From: Alphaproteobacteria bacterium
GTDB lineage: Bacteria; Pseudomonadota; Alphaproteobacteria; Micavibrionales; Micavibrionaceae
Direction: 5' to 3'
Assembly: GCA_028277665.1 (NCBI GenBank)
Contig: JANQFU010000062.1
Coordinates: 1 to 39,691 of the forward strand
Length of the DNA: 39,691 bases
The position numbers and the translations under genes were made by a program. This document shows positions 17,121-26,047 of the stretch, in pieces; the stretch's first letter is position 1; each line of letters begins with the position of its first letter. Under the pieces are notes generated by a model, which did not search any database, was not told where the DNA came from, and worked only from the letters and a program-made list of their open reading frames with translations.

Positions 17121-17996
17121 ATGGGCGATCGTCGAAAAAATATGCTGGATGTGCTGGAGCGGATTGCTTTCGCGCTAGAGGGTGGGGAAGCTGCGTCTCC
17201 TGTGGACTGGACGCAGGCCGATCTGTGGGTTTGGCAGGGGGCGTTGCGCGGTTTGAAGGCTGTGTCGTCGACGCATGTTCTGCCTTTGGATGCCCTGGTC
17301 GGGCTGGAGCAGCAGCGCGAGATCCTTCTTCGGAATACGCGGCAGTTTGCGGCCGGATTGCCTGCGAATAATGCGCTCTTGTGGGGCGCGCGCGGCACGG
17401 GGAAAAGTTCTCTCGTCAAGGCGGTGCACGCGGCTGTTGTCAAGGATCCGGGCGCGCCGTTGGCTCTTATCGAGATTTACCGGGAGGATTTGCGCGATCT
17501 TCCGGTTTTGCTGGATCTTTTGCGTGCGGGGGCTGCGCAAGGTCGGCGGTTTTTGTTGTTCTGTGACGATCTGACTTTCGAGACCCGGGACGACGATTAT
17601 AAATTTCTCAAGAGCCTGCTCGAGGGCGGGGTTGAGAGCGCGCCTGAAAATGTCTTGTTTTACGCGACGTCGAACCGCCGGCATCTCGTGCCGCGCAGCA
17701 TGACCGAGAATGAACAGCGCACGGCAATTCATCCCGGTGAAGCCGTTGAGGAATCTGTTTCGTTATCGGACCGGTTCGGGATCTGGCTCGGGTTTCATCC
17801 CTGCGATCAGGCGACGTATCTTGAGATGGTGCGGGGATATGCTGATTATTTTTCCCTGAAGACGCGCGGTGAGGCTCTCGAGCGGGAGGCTCTTCAATGG
17901 GCGGCGGCGCGCGGGGCGCGATCCGGCCGCGTCGCCTGGCAATTCATTCAGGATCTCCGCGGCCGGGAAGGCGGCGACGGAGTGGAGGTTACATAA
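17121..17996 (+). CDS. DUF815 P-loop ATPase
   Basis: AAA-type ATP-binding protein of about 291 residues. The Walker A sequence LLWGARGTGKSSLVKA begins near residue 90, the Walker B-like FLLFCDDLTFE near 151, and a sensor-1-like LFYATSNRRHL near 185. The segment after Walker B (DDYKFLKSLLEGG) and the SLSDRFGIWLGF motif are DUF815 (PF05673) hallmarks. The cellular role is unknown. The frame is open to 17070, but MGDRRKN at 17121 lies 11 nt after AAGAGAG and matches the usual N-terminus; 17142 is another possibility. Its last 8 nt overlap the convergent LysM/M23 gene. Confidence 0.85.
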   Translation: MGDRRKNMLDVLERIAFALEGGEAASPVDWTQADLWVWQGALRGLKAVSSTHVLPLDALVGLEQQREILLRNTRQFAAGLPANNALLWGARGTGKSSLVKAVHAAVVKDPGAPLALIEIYREDLRDLPVLLDLLRAGAAQGRRFLLFCDDLTFETRDDDYKFLKSLLEGGVESAPENVLFYATSNRRHLVPRSMTENEQRTAIHPGEAVEESVSLSDRFGIWLGFHPCDQATYLEMVRGYADYFSLKTRGEALEREALQWAAARGARSGRVAWQFIQDLRGREGGDGVEVT

Positions 17997-18894
17997 ATTT
18001 CGCCGGGTTCAGGGCGCTTGTGCCGCGGCGGACTTCGAAATGGAGTTGCGGGCGGTCGGCGGATCCGGTCATCCCGACCGTGCCGATTCTCTCTCCCCGG
18101 TTGACGGTCTGCCCCTTGGCGACTGTGATCGTGTCCATGTGGCCGTAAGCGGTCATCCACCGGTCGGCGTGCCGGATGAGCACAAGATTCCCAAAGCCCC
18201 GCAATTGCGATCCGGCATAGACGACAACGCCGTTTTCGGCGGCGTTGATCCGTGCGCCCTTGTTTGCGGCGATGTTGATCCCGTCGTTATGCAGACCTCC
18301 CTCTTTCGGGCCGAAAGAGGAGATGATTCTCCCCGGAACCGGTTTTAAAAATTTACTTGATGATCGTGGCGGAGGAGATTGCGATGTCGTACTTTTTAAG
18401 GTTTGTGTCGGCTTGCGCGGCGGGGTTGTCTTGTATGATGGGGCCGGGCCGGGGGCGGCTTTGGTCTGTGCTTTTGCTGTTTGCGCCGGCGCGGGAGCTG
18501 TTCGTCCGGGTGCGGGCATGCGCAGTTCCTGACCGGGGCTCAGGACGTAGGGGGCGGAGAGCCTGTTTAACCGGGCGATATCGTTCGTTCCGACATCGAA
18601 AATTCGCGAGATTCCATAGAGTGTATCGCCGGGTCTGACTTTATAGCTGCGCGGCGGGGGAAGGCGCAGGCGTTCGCCGACATCCAGAGTGAAGGGCGGG
18701 CGGAGTTTGTTTACACGGATGATGTCCTGCATCGGCAGGGCGTAGTGTTTTGAAATGCGCCAGAGGTTTTCGTTTCTGGAAACCGTATGAATTCCGGCAC
18801 TTCCCGGGCCGTCGCTGTGTCCGTAGAGTGTGACGGGGGCGGGGTGGCTTGTTTTTTCCGGGATGCAGGCGGATGTGATGAAAAGGCAGAACAT
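17989..18894 (-). CDS. LysM/M23 peptidase-family lipoprotein (NlpD/EnvC-like)
   Basis: Envelope protein with two LysM domains (IHTVSRNENLWRISKHYALP and YKVRPGDTLYGISRIFDV), a proline/alanine/threonine-rich linker, and a C-terminal M23 LytM domain (GRIISSFG, HNDGINIAA, YGHMDTI, LHFEVRRG). The first zinc-ligand motif, usually HxGxD, reads HNDGIN, so the domain may be catalytically inactive, as in NlpD-type amidase activators. The first in-frame ATG (18894) leaves only nine residues before the lipobox cysteine in ITSAC and has no ribosome site. The codons just upstream (KKRGNKKGILKTLYL) look like the missing signal-peptide start. The frame continues through a palindromic repeat to an ATG at 19116 next to the pcm stop. 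The true start is unresolved. Confidence 0.82.
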   Translation of the reverse strand: MFCLFITSACIPEKTSHPAPVTLYGHSDGPGSAGIHTVSRNENLWRISKHYALPMQDIIRVNKLRPPFTLDVGERLRLPPPRSYKVRPGDTLYGISRIFDVGTNDIARLNRLSAPYVLSPGQELRMPAPGRTAPAPAQTAKAQTKAAPGPAPSYKTTPPRKPTQTLKSTTSQSPPPRSSSKFLKPVPGRIISSFGPKEGGLHNDGINIAANKGARINAAENGVVVYAGSQLRGFGNLVLIRHADRWMTAYGHMDTITVAKGQTVNRGERIGTVGMTGSADRPQLHFEVRRGTSALNPAKFM

Positions 18895-18941
18895 TAAATA
18901 TAGAGTTTTTAGGATGCCCTTTTTGTTCCCCCTTTTTTTGA

Positions 18942-18980
18942 TTTTAAACCGCAGAGGCGCAGAGAACGCAGAGTTTAAAA
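18942..18980. repeat. 8-nt-unit repeat flanked by 8-bp inverted repeats
   Basis: CCGCAGAG, GCGCAGAG and AACGCAGAG stand in tandem at 18949-18973. They are bracketed by TTTTAAAC (18942-18949) and its exact complement GTTTAAAA (18973-18980). The octamer period and GCGCRRAG core resemble the 14246-14314 element. It lies directly against the signal-peptide codons of the LysM/M23 gene. Confidence 0.65.
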
Positions 18981-18981
18981 A

Positions 18982-19113
18982 AGAACCTCTGCAAAAGCCC
19001 TCTTTTACACAGACATCGTCATTCCCGCGAAAGCGGGAATCTTTTAAAAACAAATAGCTGAAAGATCCCCGCCTTCGCGGGGATGACAAGAAAGAGGAAT
19101 TTGCAGAGGTTCT
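18982..19113. repeat. nested palindromic element (REP-like pair inside a longer inverted repeat)
   Basis: Outer arms: AGAACCTCTGCAAA at 18982-18995 is mirrored by the end of the element at 19091-19113. Inner arms: a unit starting GTCATTCCCGCGAAAGC at 19018-19044 and an inverted unit ending GCGGGGATGAC at 19061-19087. Each inner unit is itself a hairpin (ATTCCC-GCGAAAGC-GGGAAT; ATCCCC-GCCTTCGC-GGGGAT). The whole 132-bp block is therefore a head-to-head repeat pair within a larger palindrome, between pcm and the LysM/M23 gene. It resembles REP/BIME or MITE-type dispersed repeats; no transposase is present. Confidence 0.8.
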
Positions 19114-19117
19114 CATA

Positions 19118-19807
19118 TCAGCTGTTTTTATCTGTTCCAGTTCTGTGCTTATCTTCATTATACCGCGCAATATCCGGCAATAAAGGGACAAATCGAACGG
19201 GGAGGAGATCCCGGACGGCGATGGTGTCGTCTGATTCGCGTTTGTAGCGTTTGAGCATCTGTTTGCCTGGCGGGCCGACGGGGATAATCATCAGGCCGCC
19301 GGGTTTGATCTGGTCGATCAGGGCTTGCGGCGGTTTTTCGAGGGCGGCGGCGGTCACGATGATCTTGTCGAAGGGGGCCTGTTCCGGCCAGCCGCGCATG
19401 CCGTCACCGCAGAGCGTCGTGATGTTGTGCAGGCGCAGCGCGTCGAAATGTTGTTGCGCAAGCTCGTATAGCGGGCGGTGCCGTTCGATCGTGTAGAGGC
19501 GGCGGCAGAGCTTTGCCAGAATGGCGGCCTGATAGCCGCAGCCTGTGCCGATTTCCAGGACTTTGTCGCGGTCCGAGAGGGCGAGGGCCTGCGTCATCGT
19601 CGCGACGACGTAAGGCTGGCTGATTGTCTGGCCGAGGCCGATCGGCAGGGCGATGTCGTCATAGGCCTGACTTTGCAGGGATTGGGGGATAAACATGGCC
19701 CGGGGAACGCGCTCCATTGCGCTGAGGACTCGAGTATCCGTGATTCCCGCGTTGCGGAGCTTCATGAGAAGCTCAATGAGGCGCGTGTCCGGTTCATATG
19801 GGGTCAT
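19118..19807 (-). CDS. pcm: protein-L-isoaspartate O-methyltransferase
   Basis: Repairs isomerised aspartyl residues by methylating L-isoaspartate with S-adenosylmethionine. It has about 229 residues from MTPYEPDTR. Motifs: VPRAMFIP and ALPIGLGQTISQPYVVA (substrate-side), SAM-binding VLEIGTGCGYQAAIL, and FDKIIVTAAA. The C-terminus runs longer than E. coli Pcm. Start alternatives at 19819 and 19849 would overlap the end of serS; the 19807 start fits the family best, but 19819 is close. The gene follows serS closely and precedes the repeat block. In many proteobacteria pcm neighbours an M23/LysM lipoprotein gene (nlpD), as here. Confidence 0.9.
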   Translation of the reverse strand: MTPYEPDTRLIELLMKLRNAGITDTRVLSAMERVPRAMFIPQSLQSQAYDDIALPIGLGQTISQPYVVATMTQALALSDRDKVLEIGTGCGYQAAILAKLCRRLYTIERHRPLYELAQQHFDALRLHNITTLCGDGMRGWPEQAPFDKIIVTAAALEKPPQALIDQIKPGGLMIIPVGPPGKQMLKRYKRESDDTIAVRDLLPVRFVPLLPDIARYNEDKHRTGTDKNS

Positions 19808-19823
19808 GCTTGTCCACATCCGG

Positions 19824-21125
19824 TTACTGCGTATAGGCCGGGGTTTCAAGCGGCATCAGTTTTTTCAGACCGCCCATGTAAGGCTGTAGTGCCTCCGGAA
19901 TAAAGACGCCGTCGTCCGAAGGATCGTGATAATTCTCGAGAACGGCGACCAGTGCCCGGCCGACAGCGAGGCCCGATCCGTTGAGCGTGTGGACGGGGCG
20001 CGTGTCTTTTTCGCCCTTTGCCCGGCAGCGGGCTTTCATGCGGCGGGCCTGAAAATCCCAGCAATTGGAGCAGCTTGAAATTTCCCGGTAGCAGTTTTGT
20101 CCCGGCAGCCAGACCTCAATGTCATAGGTTTTGCGGGCGCAAAATCCGGTGTCGCCCGAACACAGGACGATGGTCCGGAAAGCCAGGCCGAGGCGTTTGA
20201 GGATGTCTTCCGCGCAGCTTGTCATACGTTCATGTTCTTCTTCGCTCTGGTCCGGGGTTGTGATGCTGACCATTTCGACTTTGTAGAACTGGTGCTGGCG
20301 GATCATGCCGCGCGTATCTTTTCCTGCGGCACCGGCTTCCGAACGGAAGCAGGGCGTGAAGGCCGTGACGCGCAGCGGCAGGTCGTCTTCGCTTTGAATG
20401 GCCTCGGCGACAATGTTGGTTAGCGGGACTTCGGCGGTGGGGACGAGCCAGTGTCCCGTTGTCGTGCGGAAGAGGTCTTCCGAGAATTTCGGGAGCTGTC
20501 CCGTGCCGAATGCCGCGTTGTCGCGGACGAGCAGCGGCGGGGAGACTTCCCTGTAGCCGTGCTCTCCTGTCTGGATGTCGAGCATGAGCTGTGCGATGGC
20601 GCGTTCGAGACGGGCGAGCCCCGAATGCATCAGGACGAACCGGGCTCCTGAAAGTTTGGCTGCGACCGGAAAATCCATCATTCCAAGGCCTTCGCCGATT
20701 GCGACGTGATCCGGGTGATCCTGATCCGGGCCTTTTTGCGGCGTACCGACGCGGCGCAGCTCAACGTTTGCGCTTTCGTCCGGGCCGTCGGGAACGTCGT
20801 CCGCCAGTCTGTTGGGCAGGGATGAGAGAATGGCGTCGAGGTCTTCGGCGGTTTTGGATTCCCGGGCTTCGAGGTCTGTCAGTTGTGTTTTGAGGGTTGC
20901 GACCTGATCCATCAGGTCTTGTGTGTCCTGGCCTTTGGATTTGCGCTGTCCGATCTCTTTGGAGACTGTGTTGCGCTTTTGCTGGAGGTCCTGCATTTCC
21001 GTTTGCAGGGCGCGGCGTTCTTCATCGAGCGCAAGAATTTGCGGTGTTTGTGCGGACAGGCCCCGGCGTGCCCAGTTTTTGTCAAAATCTTCCGGTGCGT
21101 TTCGTATTGCTTTGAGATCGAACAT
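19824..21125 (-). CDS. serS: seryl-tRNA synthetase
   Basis: Class II aminoacyl-tRNA synthetase charging tRNA-Ser (and tRNA-Sec where present). It has 433 residues. The N-terminal [18 protein letters not shown] leads into the long antiparallel coiled coil (about residues 30-105) that grips the tRNA long arm. The catalytic core shows motif 2 ([21 protein letters not shown]), ending in the conserved KVEM, and motif 3 near the C-terminus ([18 protein letters not shown]). The start at 21125 is the family position. It is the first gene of a serS-pcm-LysM/M23 series and is divergent from the N-formylglutamate amidohydrolase gene. Confidence 0.96.
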   Translation of the reverse strand: MFDLKAIRNAPEDFDKNWARRGLSAQTPQILALDEERRALQTEMQDLQQKRNTVSKEIGQRKSKGQDTQDLMDQVATLKTQLTDLEARESKTAEDLDAILSSLPNRLADDVPDGPDESANVELRRVGTPQKGPDQDHPDHVAIGEGLGMMDFPVAAKLSGARFVLMHSGLARLERAIAQLMLDIQTGEHGYREVSPPLLVRDNAAFGTGQLPKFSEDLFRTTTGHWLVPTAEVPLTNIVAEAIQSEDDLPLRVTAFTPCFRSEAGAAGKDTRGMIRQHQFYKVEMVSITTPDQSEEEHERMTSCAEDILKRLGLAFRTIVLCSGDTGFCARKTYDIEVWLPGQNCYREISSCSNCWDFQARRMKARCRAKGEKDTRPVHTLNGSGLAVGRALVAVLENYHDPSDDGVFIPEALQPYMGGLKKLMPLETPAYTQ

Positions 21126-21199
21126 TCTTATGTCACCATTATTGTTTATTGTGCGTTTGTTTGGCTTTTTGTCGCTCCAGATTAATCAGGTCTTTTTCG

Positions 21200-22054
21200 G
21201 TGTACAAGTCATCTTTCGAATCCGTCTACGAGATCTTTTATCCGGGCAGTGTTTCGGTACCCGTTCCTTACCGGCTCGTGCTTGATTCGCCTCATAGCGG
21301 GCGCGTGTATCCTCCTGATTTTCATTATGAATGTGATGATCTGGACTTGATCAATGCCGAGGACCGGTATGTGGATCGTTTGCTTGTGCCGCTTGCGGAC
21401 CGGATCGGGGGTGCGGTGTTATGCGCGCTGTTTCCGCGGGTATATATCGATCCGAACAGGGCGGAGGACGATCACGATCCCGATCTGCTTTCCGAGCCTT
21501 GGCCGGAACCGTACGAGGTCAGCCGCCGGGCGCGGGAAGGGATCGGTTTGATCCGGCGGATGATTAACCGGGGGGAGCTTTTATCGTCGCGAAAATTGAG
21601 CGTTGATGAGGTTCGCCGCCGGATTGCGCATTATTACCGACCTTATCATGCGGCTCTTGCCGGATTGATTGAGGGCGCGCAGCCGCTTGCGGGCGGGTGC
21701 GGCATTATCCATCTGAACTGTCATTCCATGCCGCCGTCCCGGTTTCGGCGCGCGGATTTTGTTCTTGGCGACCGGAACGGGACGAGTTGTGCGCCGGAAG
21801 TGACACGTATCATGAAGCGTGCATTGGAGGCGCATGGATTTCGGGTGGCGGTGAACGATCCCTATAAAGGCGTTGAGATCGTCAGGCGGTACGGATGTCC
21901 GCAGGCCGGGATACATTCCTTACAAATTGAGATGAGCAAGGACCTTTATCTTTCTCAAAGACAAGGAAAAATTCGCAGAGGGTGGAAGGGTTTTCGAGAG
22001 ACATTCGCCGAGGTTCTGATTTTGTTCATCTCTGAAATGAAAAGGGCGCAATAA
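21200..22054 (+). CDS. N-formylglutamate amidohydrolase family protein
   Basis: A protein of about 284 residues with the FGase signature: LVLDSPHSGRVYP near the N-terminus (metal-binding His), RYVDRLLVPLAD, the RVYIDPNRAEDD stretch, and HLNCHSMPPSR. The C-terminal part has NDPYKGVEIVRRYGCP and IQIEM-like LQIEMSKDLY. Homologues release formate from N-formylglutamate at the end of histidine degradation, but no hut genes are near, so the physiological substrate may be another N-acyl amino acid. No ATG fits: a GTG at 21200 sits 9 nt after CAGG, and a TTG at 21149 is the next option. The stop lies in a terminator hairpin. Confidence 0.85.
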   Translation: MYKSSFESVYEIFYPGSVSVPVPYRLVLDSPHSGRVYPPDFHYECDDLDLINAEDRYVDRLLVPLADRIGGAVLCALFPRVYIDPNRAEDDHDPDLLSEPWPEPYEVSRRAREGIGLIRRMINRGELLSSRKLSVDEVRRRIAHYYRPYHAALAGLIEGAQPLAGGCGIIHLNCHSMPPSRFRRADFVLGDRNGTSCAPEVTRIMKRALEAHGFRVAVNDPYKGVEIVRRYGCPQAGIHSLQIEMSKDLYLSQRQGKIRRGWKGFRETFAEVLILFISEMKRAQ

Positions 22055-22087
22055 CATATTGCGCCCCATCCATTTTTTCTTTTTTAA
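22044..22087. terminator. bidirectional intrinsic terminator
   Basis: GGGCGCAAT (22044-22052), a 5-nt loop and ATTGCGCCC (22058-22066) form a perfect 9-bp GC-rich stem overlapping the stop codon of the amidohydrolase gene. T-rich runs (TTTTTT-C-TTTTTT) follow on the plus strand. Read on the minus strand the same stem follows the hppA stop and is trailed by TTTTCATTT, so it can serve both convergent genes. Confidence 0.85.
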
Positions 22088-22094
22088 ATCGCGG

Positions 22095-24230
22095 TTATGC
22101 GATGAAGTTTGCGACAACGGCCACGAGCAGGATCGCGACGATGTTTGCGATCTTGATCAACGGGTTGACCGCCGGGCCGGCCGTATCTTTGTACGGGTCG
22201 CCGACGGTGTCGCCTGTGACCGCGGCTTTGTGGGCTTCGGAGCCTTTGCCGCCGTGGTTTCCGTCTTCGATGAACTTCTTCGCGTTGTCCCATGCACCGC
22301 CGCCCGAGGTCATCGAGATGGCGACGAACAGGCCGGTCACGATCGTGCCCAGGAGCATCGCGCCCAGAGACTGGAAGGCCGGAACCCAGTCGCCGCTGAG
22401 CAGACGCACGCCAAGGAACAGCGCGATCGGAACCAGAACCGGCAGAAGGGACGGGACGATCATTTCCCGAATGGCCGATTTGGTCAGAAGGTCGACGGCT
22501 TTGCCGTATTCCGGCTTCGCTTTGCCTTCCATGATGCCCGGGATTTCCGCGAATTGACGGCGGACTTCGATCACGACGCTCGCGGCGGCGCGGCCGACGG
22601 CCGTCATGGACAGGGCACCGAAGAGATACGGCAGCAGACCGCCGATAAACAGCCCGATCACGACGTAGGGGTCCTGAAGCGGGAAGGTGATATCGGCGAA
22701 TTGCGGAAGGTAGTGCTTGATTTCTTCGGTGTAGGCGGCGAAGAGCACAAGCGCGGCCAGCCCGGCTGAGCCGATCGCGTAGCCTTTGGTGACGGCTTTG
22801 GTCGTGTTGCCGACGGCGTCGAGGGCGTCGGTCGTTTTCCGGACGTCGGCCGGGAGATCCGCCATTTCGGCGATCCCGCCCGCGTTATCCGTTACGGGGC
22901 CGTAGGCGTCGAGCGCGACGACGATCCCGGCGAGCGAGAGCATTGTCGTGGCGGCGATCGCGATCCCGAACAGGCCGGCGAGCGTGTAGGCGATGAAAAT
23001 CCCCGCACAGATGACCAGAACCGGAAGGGCGGTCGATTCAAGAGAAATCGCCAGACCCTGGATGACGTTTGTGCCGTGGCCGGTTTCCGAAGATTTCGCG
23101 ACGACCCGGACCGGGCGGTGCTTTGTGCCCGTGTAGTACTCGGTGATCCAGACGATCAGGCCTGTGACGCCGAGGCCGGTGAGGGCACACCAGAACAGGT
23201 CAACCGCCTGAATGCTGCCGCCGTCTGCCAGCGGAATTTCATAACGTATGCCCATATTCGCCAGCATCGCAGCCAGAAGAATGGCCGAGAAGAGGCCGGT
23301 TGCGAAGAGGCCGCGGTACAGTGCGCCAATGATATCGTCACTGCCTTCGCGCAGGCGGACGAAGAACGCGCCGCCGATCGAGCCCAGAATGCACAGCGCG
23401 CCGATCATCAGCGGCAGGGCCATCATGATTCCGACGGCTTCCGGGGCGAAGACGCTGAACGCGATCAGCATCGTGGCGACGACGGTCACGGCGTAGGTTT
23501 CAAACAAATCGGCGGCCATGCCTGCGCAATCGCCGACATTGTCGCCGACGTTATCGGCAATGACGGCCGGGTTGCGCGGATCGTCTTCCGGAATGCCGGC
23601 TTCGACTTTCCCGACGAGGTCGGCTCCGACATCGGCGCCTTTTGTGAAGATCCCGCCGCCCAGACGTGCGAAAATCGAGATCAGCGAAGCTCCGAAGCCG
23701 AGTGCGACGAGGCCTTCGAGCATGTGGCGCAGAACCTGCATCCGTTCTTCACCGACCGTCCCGTCGAGGCCGAACACGGTTTTCAGAACCAGCGTGTACA
23801 GGACAATCCCGAGCAGGCCGAGTCCGACGACGAGCAGCCCGGTAATGGCGCCGGACTTGAAGGAGACGCCAAGGGCTTCCTGCAGGCCTTTTGTTGCGGC
23901 TTGCGCCGTGCGGACGTTCGCGCGGACGGAGACGTTCATGCCGATAAATCCGGCAAGGGCCGAGAGAACGGAGCCGATAACAAAACCGGCGGCAACGTGC
24001 CAGCCGAGCAGGAAGAACAAAACGATTGCAACGACGACCCCGACCAGTCCGATCGTGCGGTACTGGCGGCTGAGATAGGCGGCGGCCCCTTCCTGAACGG
24101 CTGACGCAATTTCCTGCATTTTTTCGTTGCCGGCCGGAGCCTGCATGACCTTGCCGGCGGCAAACTGGCCGTAGACCAAGGCCAGCACCCCGCAGCAGAT
24201 CACCATAAGGTAGATTTCTATGTGGTCCAT
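22095..24230 (-). CDS. hppA: K+-independent H+-translocating membrane pyrophosphatase
   Basis: Integral membrane pump that couples hydrolysis of pyrophosphate to proton export. It has about 711 residues with roughly 16 hydrophobic segments. The pyrophosphate site is visible as [20 protein letters not shown] and [19 protein letters not shown], with the C-terminal [20 protein letters not shown]. The segment [10 protein letters not shown] carries lysine at the position that is alanine in K+-dependent enzymes, placing it in the K+-independent proton-pumping subfamily. The frame is open to 24338, but the ATG at 24230 (MDHIEIYL) is 6 nt after AGGAG and begins with the first membrane helix. It pairs with the terminator at 22044-22087. 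Confidence 0.96.
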   Translation of the reverse strand: MDHIEIYLMVICCGVLALVYGQFAAGKVMQAPAGNEKMQEIASAVQEGAAAYLSRQYRTIGLVGVVVAIVLFFLLGWHVAAGFVIGSVLSALAGFIGMNVSVRANVRTAQAATKGLQEALGVSFKSGAITGLLVVGLGLLGIVLYTLVLKTVFGLDGTVGEERMQVLRHMLEGLVALGFGASLISIFARLGGGIFTKGADVGADLVGKVEAGIPEDDPRNPAVIADNVGDNVGDCAGMAADLFETYAVTVVATMLIAFSVFAPEAVGIMMALPLMIGALCILGSIGGAFFVRLREGSDDIIGALYRGLFATGLFSAILLAAMLANMGIRYEIPLADGGSIQAVDLFWCALTGLGVTGLIVWITEYYTGTKHRPVRVVAKSSETGHGTNVIQGLAISLESTALPVLVICAGIFIAYTLAGLFGIAIAATTMLSLAGIVVALDAYGPVTDNAGGIAEMADLPADVRKTTDALDAVGNTTKAVTKGYAIGSAGLAALVLFAAYTEEIKHYLPQFADITFPLQDPYVVIGLFIGGLLPYLFGALSMTAVGRAAASVVIEVRRQFAEIPGIMEGKAKPEYGKAVDLLTKSAIREMIVPSLLPVLVPIALFLGVRLLSGDWVPAFQSLGAMLLGTIVTGLFVAISMTSGGGAWDNAKKFIEDGNHGGKGSEAHKAAVTGDTVGDPYKDTAGPAVNPLIKIANIVAILLVAVVANFIA

Positions 24231-24388
24231 AACGCACTCCTGTGCTGTTGTGTGGGAATATTTATCAAGACAGCGCTTCGTCTGTGCAGGCTGCCTCATT
24301 CGACACAAGAGATTGGACCAAAGACACGGCTGTGACAAGGGGAAAAATAGACAGGAAGACAGTCTGTTAATGTATAAAATTTCCCGGA

Positions 24389-24880
24389 TTAGCGCATCGG
24401 GCGCTGTGAGATGACCTGGAGCAGGACGTCATGAACCGTTCCTTCGCCCAGAACATGGTCCGAAACCGAGACGAGGCGCGTTTTGATTTCTTCGACCGGC
24501 AGCATACCGCCATAGCGCTCCGCGCCCCGATTATTCAGAACGCTGTACATATCCGTCAGAAAGGCATCGTTCAGACGCGGGGATAATTTTTCTATTTTTT
24601 CCAGATTGCTGTGGTCTGTGACTTCAAGTGCGATCACAAGAGAGACAACCTGAGAAACGCCTTCCGAATCGACAATCGGCAGGGTGAGGGTTTCGAGCTC
24701 CACGAATTCCAGATGCGCCGGGTCATGCGCTTCATCCTTGGCTGGATGTTTCACATCGCCTTCATGGGCGTCATCCGTCAGCGCCGCTTCGGCTTTCTGG
24801 GTCCCGAAATAGAAATAGGCTCCGGCCCCTCCGCCTCCGAGAATAAGCAGCGCAAATACGGCGACTATCATCAATTTCAT
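24389..24880 (-). CDS. fliL: FliL-like flagellar basal-body-associated protein
   Basis: A 163-residue single-pass inner-membrane protein. One transmembrane helix spans residues 3-25 ([20 protein letters not shown]). An acidic/His-rich linker (about 36-55) is followed by a FliL-type periplasmic domain starting at [11 protein letters not shown], with [12 protein letters not shown], the helix [17 protein letters not shown], then [17 protein letters not shown] and [11 protein letters not shown]. FliL forms rings around the MotAB stator and affects torque or swarming. It is isolated here, with no fliM/flg genes, lying 132 nt after nusB and 158 nt before hppA. GAGG sits just upstream of ATG 24880. 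Assignment to the FliL family is good; a flagellar role is inferred. Confidence 0.75.
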   Translation of the reverse strand: MKLMIVAVFALLILGGGGAGAYFYFGTQKAEAALTDDAHEGDVKHPAKDEAHDPAHLEFVELETLTLPIVDSEGVSQVVSLVIALEVTDHSNLEKIEKLSPRLNDAFLTDMYSVLNNRGAERYGGMLPVEEIKTRLVSVSDHVLGEGTVHDVLLQVISQRPMR

Positions 24881-25012
24881 TCAGCAGGCCCTCTTTGGTT
24901 TTTTTAATGTCCATGTCCTGGCTATCTATCCAGATTAAGGGGAAATGGTTAATTTTCGTTTATAGAAGACCGGAAATTGAGCATATATTCCAAAGAAAAT
25001 TGATTGATAAAC

Positions 25013-25543
25013 TTATTCTTTTTTTGCATCTTCCCTGAATTCCGCTTTCAGGGCGTCGAGAAGCGCATTTACAAGAGCCGGTTCGCGGCCGTCATAGAAG
25101 GCTTTTGCGACGTGGACGTAGTCCGAAATGATGATCGGCGCGTCGATCTCGTTGTGCGCGTAGAGCTCATATGTGCCGCAGAGCAATATCGCGTGGAGCA
25201 GGAGCTCCGGTTTGTGGGCCTTGTCCCCGCGGGCGCGGCGCAGACTCTCTAAAATCGCTTCCTCCAGATCGAACTGTCTGGCGATGACGCCGCGAATGAT
25301 GCCGGAAAAAAGCTCCGTGTCCGGTTTGACCATCGTTTCTCCGTCGATATCCATTCCGGCGTAATGGTCCAGAAAATCTTTTCCGGCGGCGATCACGTCC
25401 TTGCTCCGGACGTCCGGGTTGCCGAGTTGCTGGTAGACGACCTGCGCCGCGGCCAGACGGGCCGCCATCGCGCGGGCCTTGCGGGATCCGCCGCCACCTG
25501 TTTTTTTTGTGTTCCCGGTCTTTTTCGAGGCGTTCTGGGGCAT
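25013..25543 (-). CDS. nusB: transcription antitermination factor NusB
   Basis: RNA-binding factor that joins NusE/S10 on boxA for rRNA antitermination. It has 176 residues with a basic N-terminal extension of about 22 residues (NASKKTGNTKK...). This leads into ARAMAARLAAAQVVYQQL, the family's helical core with WIPD-like and LHAILLCGTYELYAH, IDAPIIISDYVHVAKAFYDG and FVNALLD-like PALVNALLDALK. Its ATG overlaps the ribH stop by one base (TAATG). ribH-nusB coupling is widely conserved. Confidence 0.93.
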   Translation of the reverse strand: MPQNASKKTGNTKKTGGGGSRKARAMAARLAAAQVVYQQLGNPDVRSKDVIAAGKDFLDHYAGMDIDGETMVKPDTELFSGIIRGVIARQFDLEEAILESLRRARGDKAHKPELLLHAILLCGTYELYAHNEIDAPIIISDYVHVAKAFYDGREPALVNALLDALKAEFREDAKKE

Positions 25544-26010
25544 TACAGTTTTTCCATGTTTTTTCGAAGGTCGAGCATTTTGAGGACGGCTTGCGCCGCG
25601 CCGCCGCCCTTGTTCATCTTGTCCGGTTTTGCGCGTTCCTGTGCCTGATCCAGATTTTCAACGGTCAGGATCCCGTTGCCGATGATGAGCGTATGACGAA
25701 GTGTCAGGTCCATCAGTCCTCTGGCGCTTTCTCCTGAGACAATCTCGTAATGTGTCGTGGCGCCGCGCAGGACGCAGCCGAGGGCCAGGAACGCATCAAA
25801 ACGGTTCATGACCATCCGGATCGCGCCCGGGATTTCAAGAGCGCCCGGAACCTGTATCCGTGTGATGTCCGCATTTGCACGTTTGAGAACATCCTGTGCT
25901 CCCTTGTAAAGATTGTCCGAGATTTCTTCATAAAATCGCGCTTCGATCACGGCGATTTTCGGCGGGGTGTCGAAGGCGATATCGATATGTTCGAAGGCTT
26001 TCTCTGCCAT
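25543..26010 (-). CDS. ribH: 6,7-dimethyl-8-ribityllumazine synthase
   Basis: Joins the four-carbon product of RibB with the ribityl-pyrimidine to form lumazine, the substrate of RibE; it assembles as pentamers or capsids. It has 155 residues. Motifs: VIEARFYEEIS near the N-terminus, the substrate-binding PGALEIPGAI, GCVLRGATTHYEIV, and the HTLIIGNGILTVEN segment. It follows ribB by 37 nt and overlaps nusB. An N-terminal extension of about 15 residues is normal for alphaproteobacteria. Confidence 0.95.
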   Translation of the reverse strand: MAEKAFEHIDIAFDTPPKIAVIEARFYEEISDNLYKGAQDVLKRANADITRIQVPGALEIPGAIRMVMNRFDAFLALGCVLRGATTHYEIVSGESARGLMDLTLRHTLIIGNGILTVENLDQAQERAKPDKMNKGGGAAQAVLKMLDLRKNMEKL

Positions 26011-26047
26011 GGGACGGGCTCCTCTTCCTCTTCCATGATTTGATCTG

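Noticed and set aside
18942-19113. CRISPR array
   Set aside because: Repeats are palindromic, adjacent and inverted, without regular unique spacers or cas genes.
23076-24104. 342-residue plus-strand frame inside hppA
   Set aside because: Asp/Arg/Gln-rich shadow of the membrane pyrophosphatase gene.
24231-24338. 36-residue extension of HppA
   Set aside because: The AGGAG and family-typical start are at 24230; the extension is Cys/Arg-rich with no membrane character.
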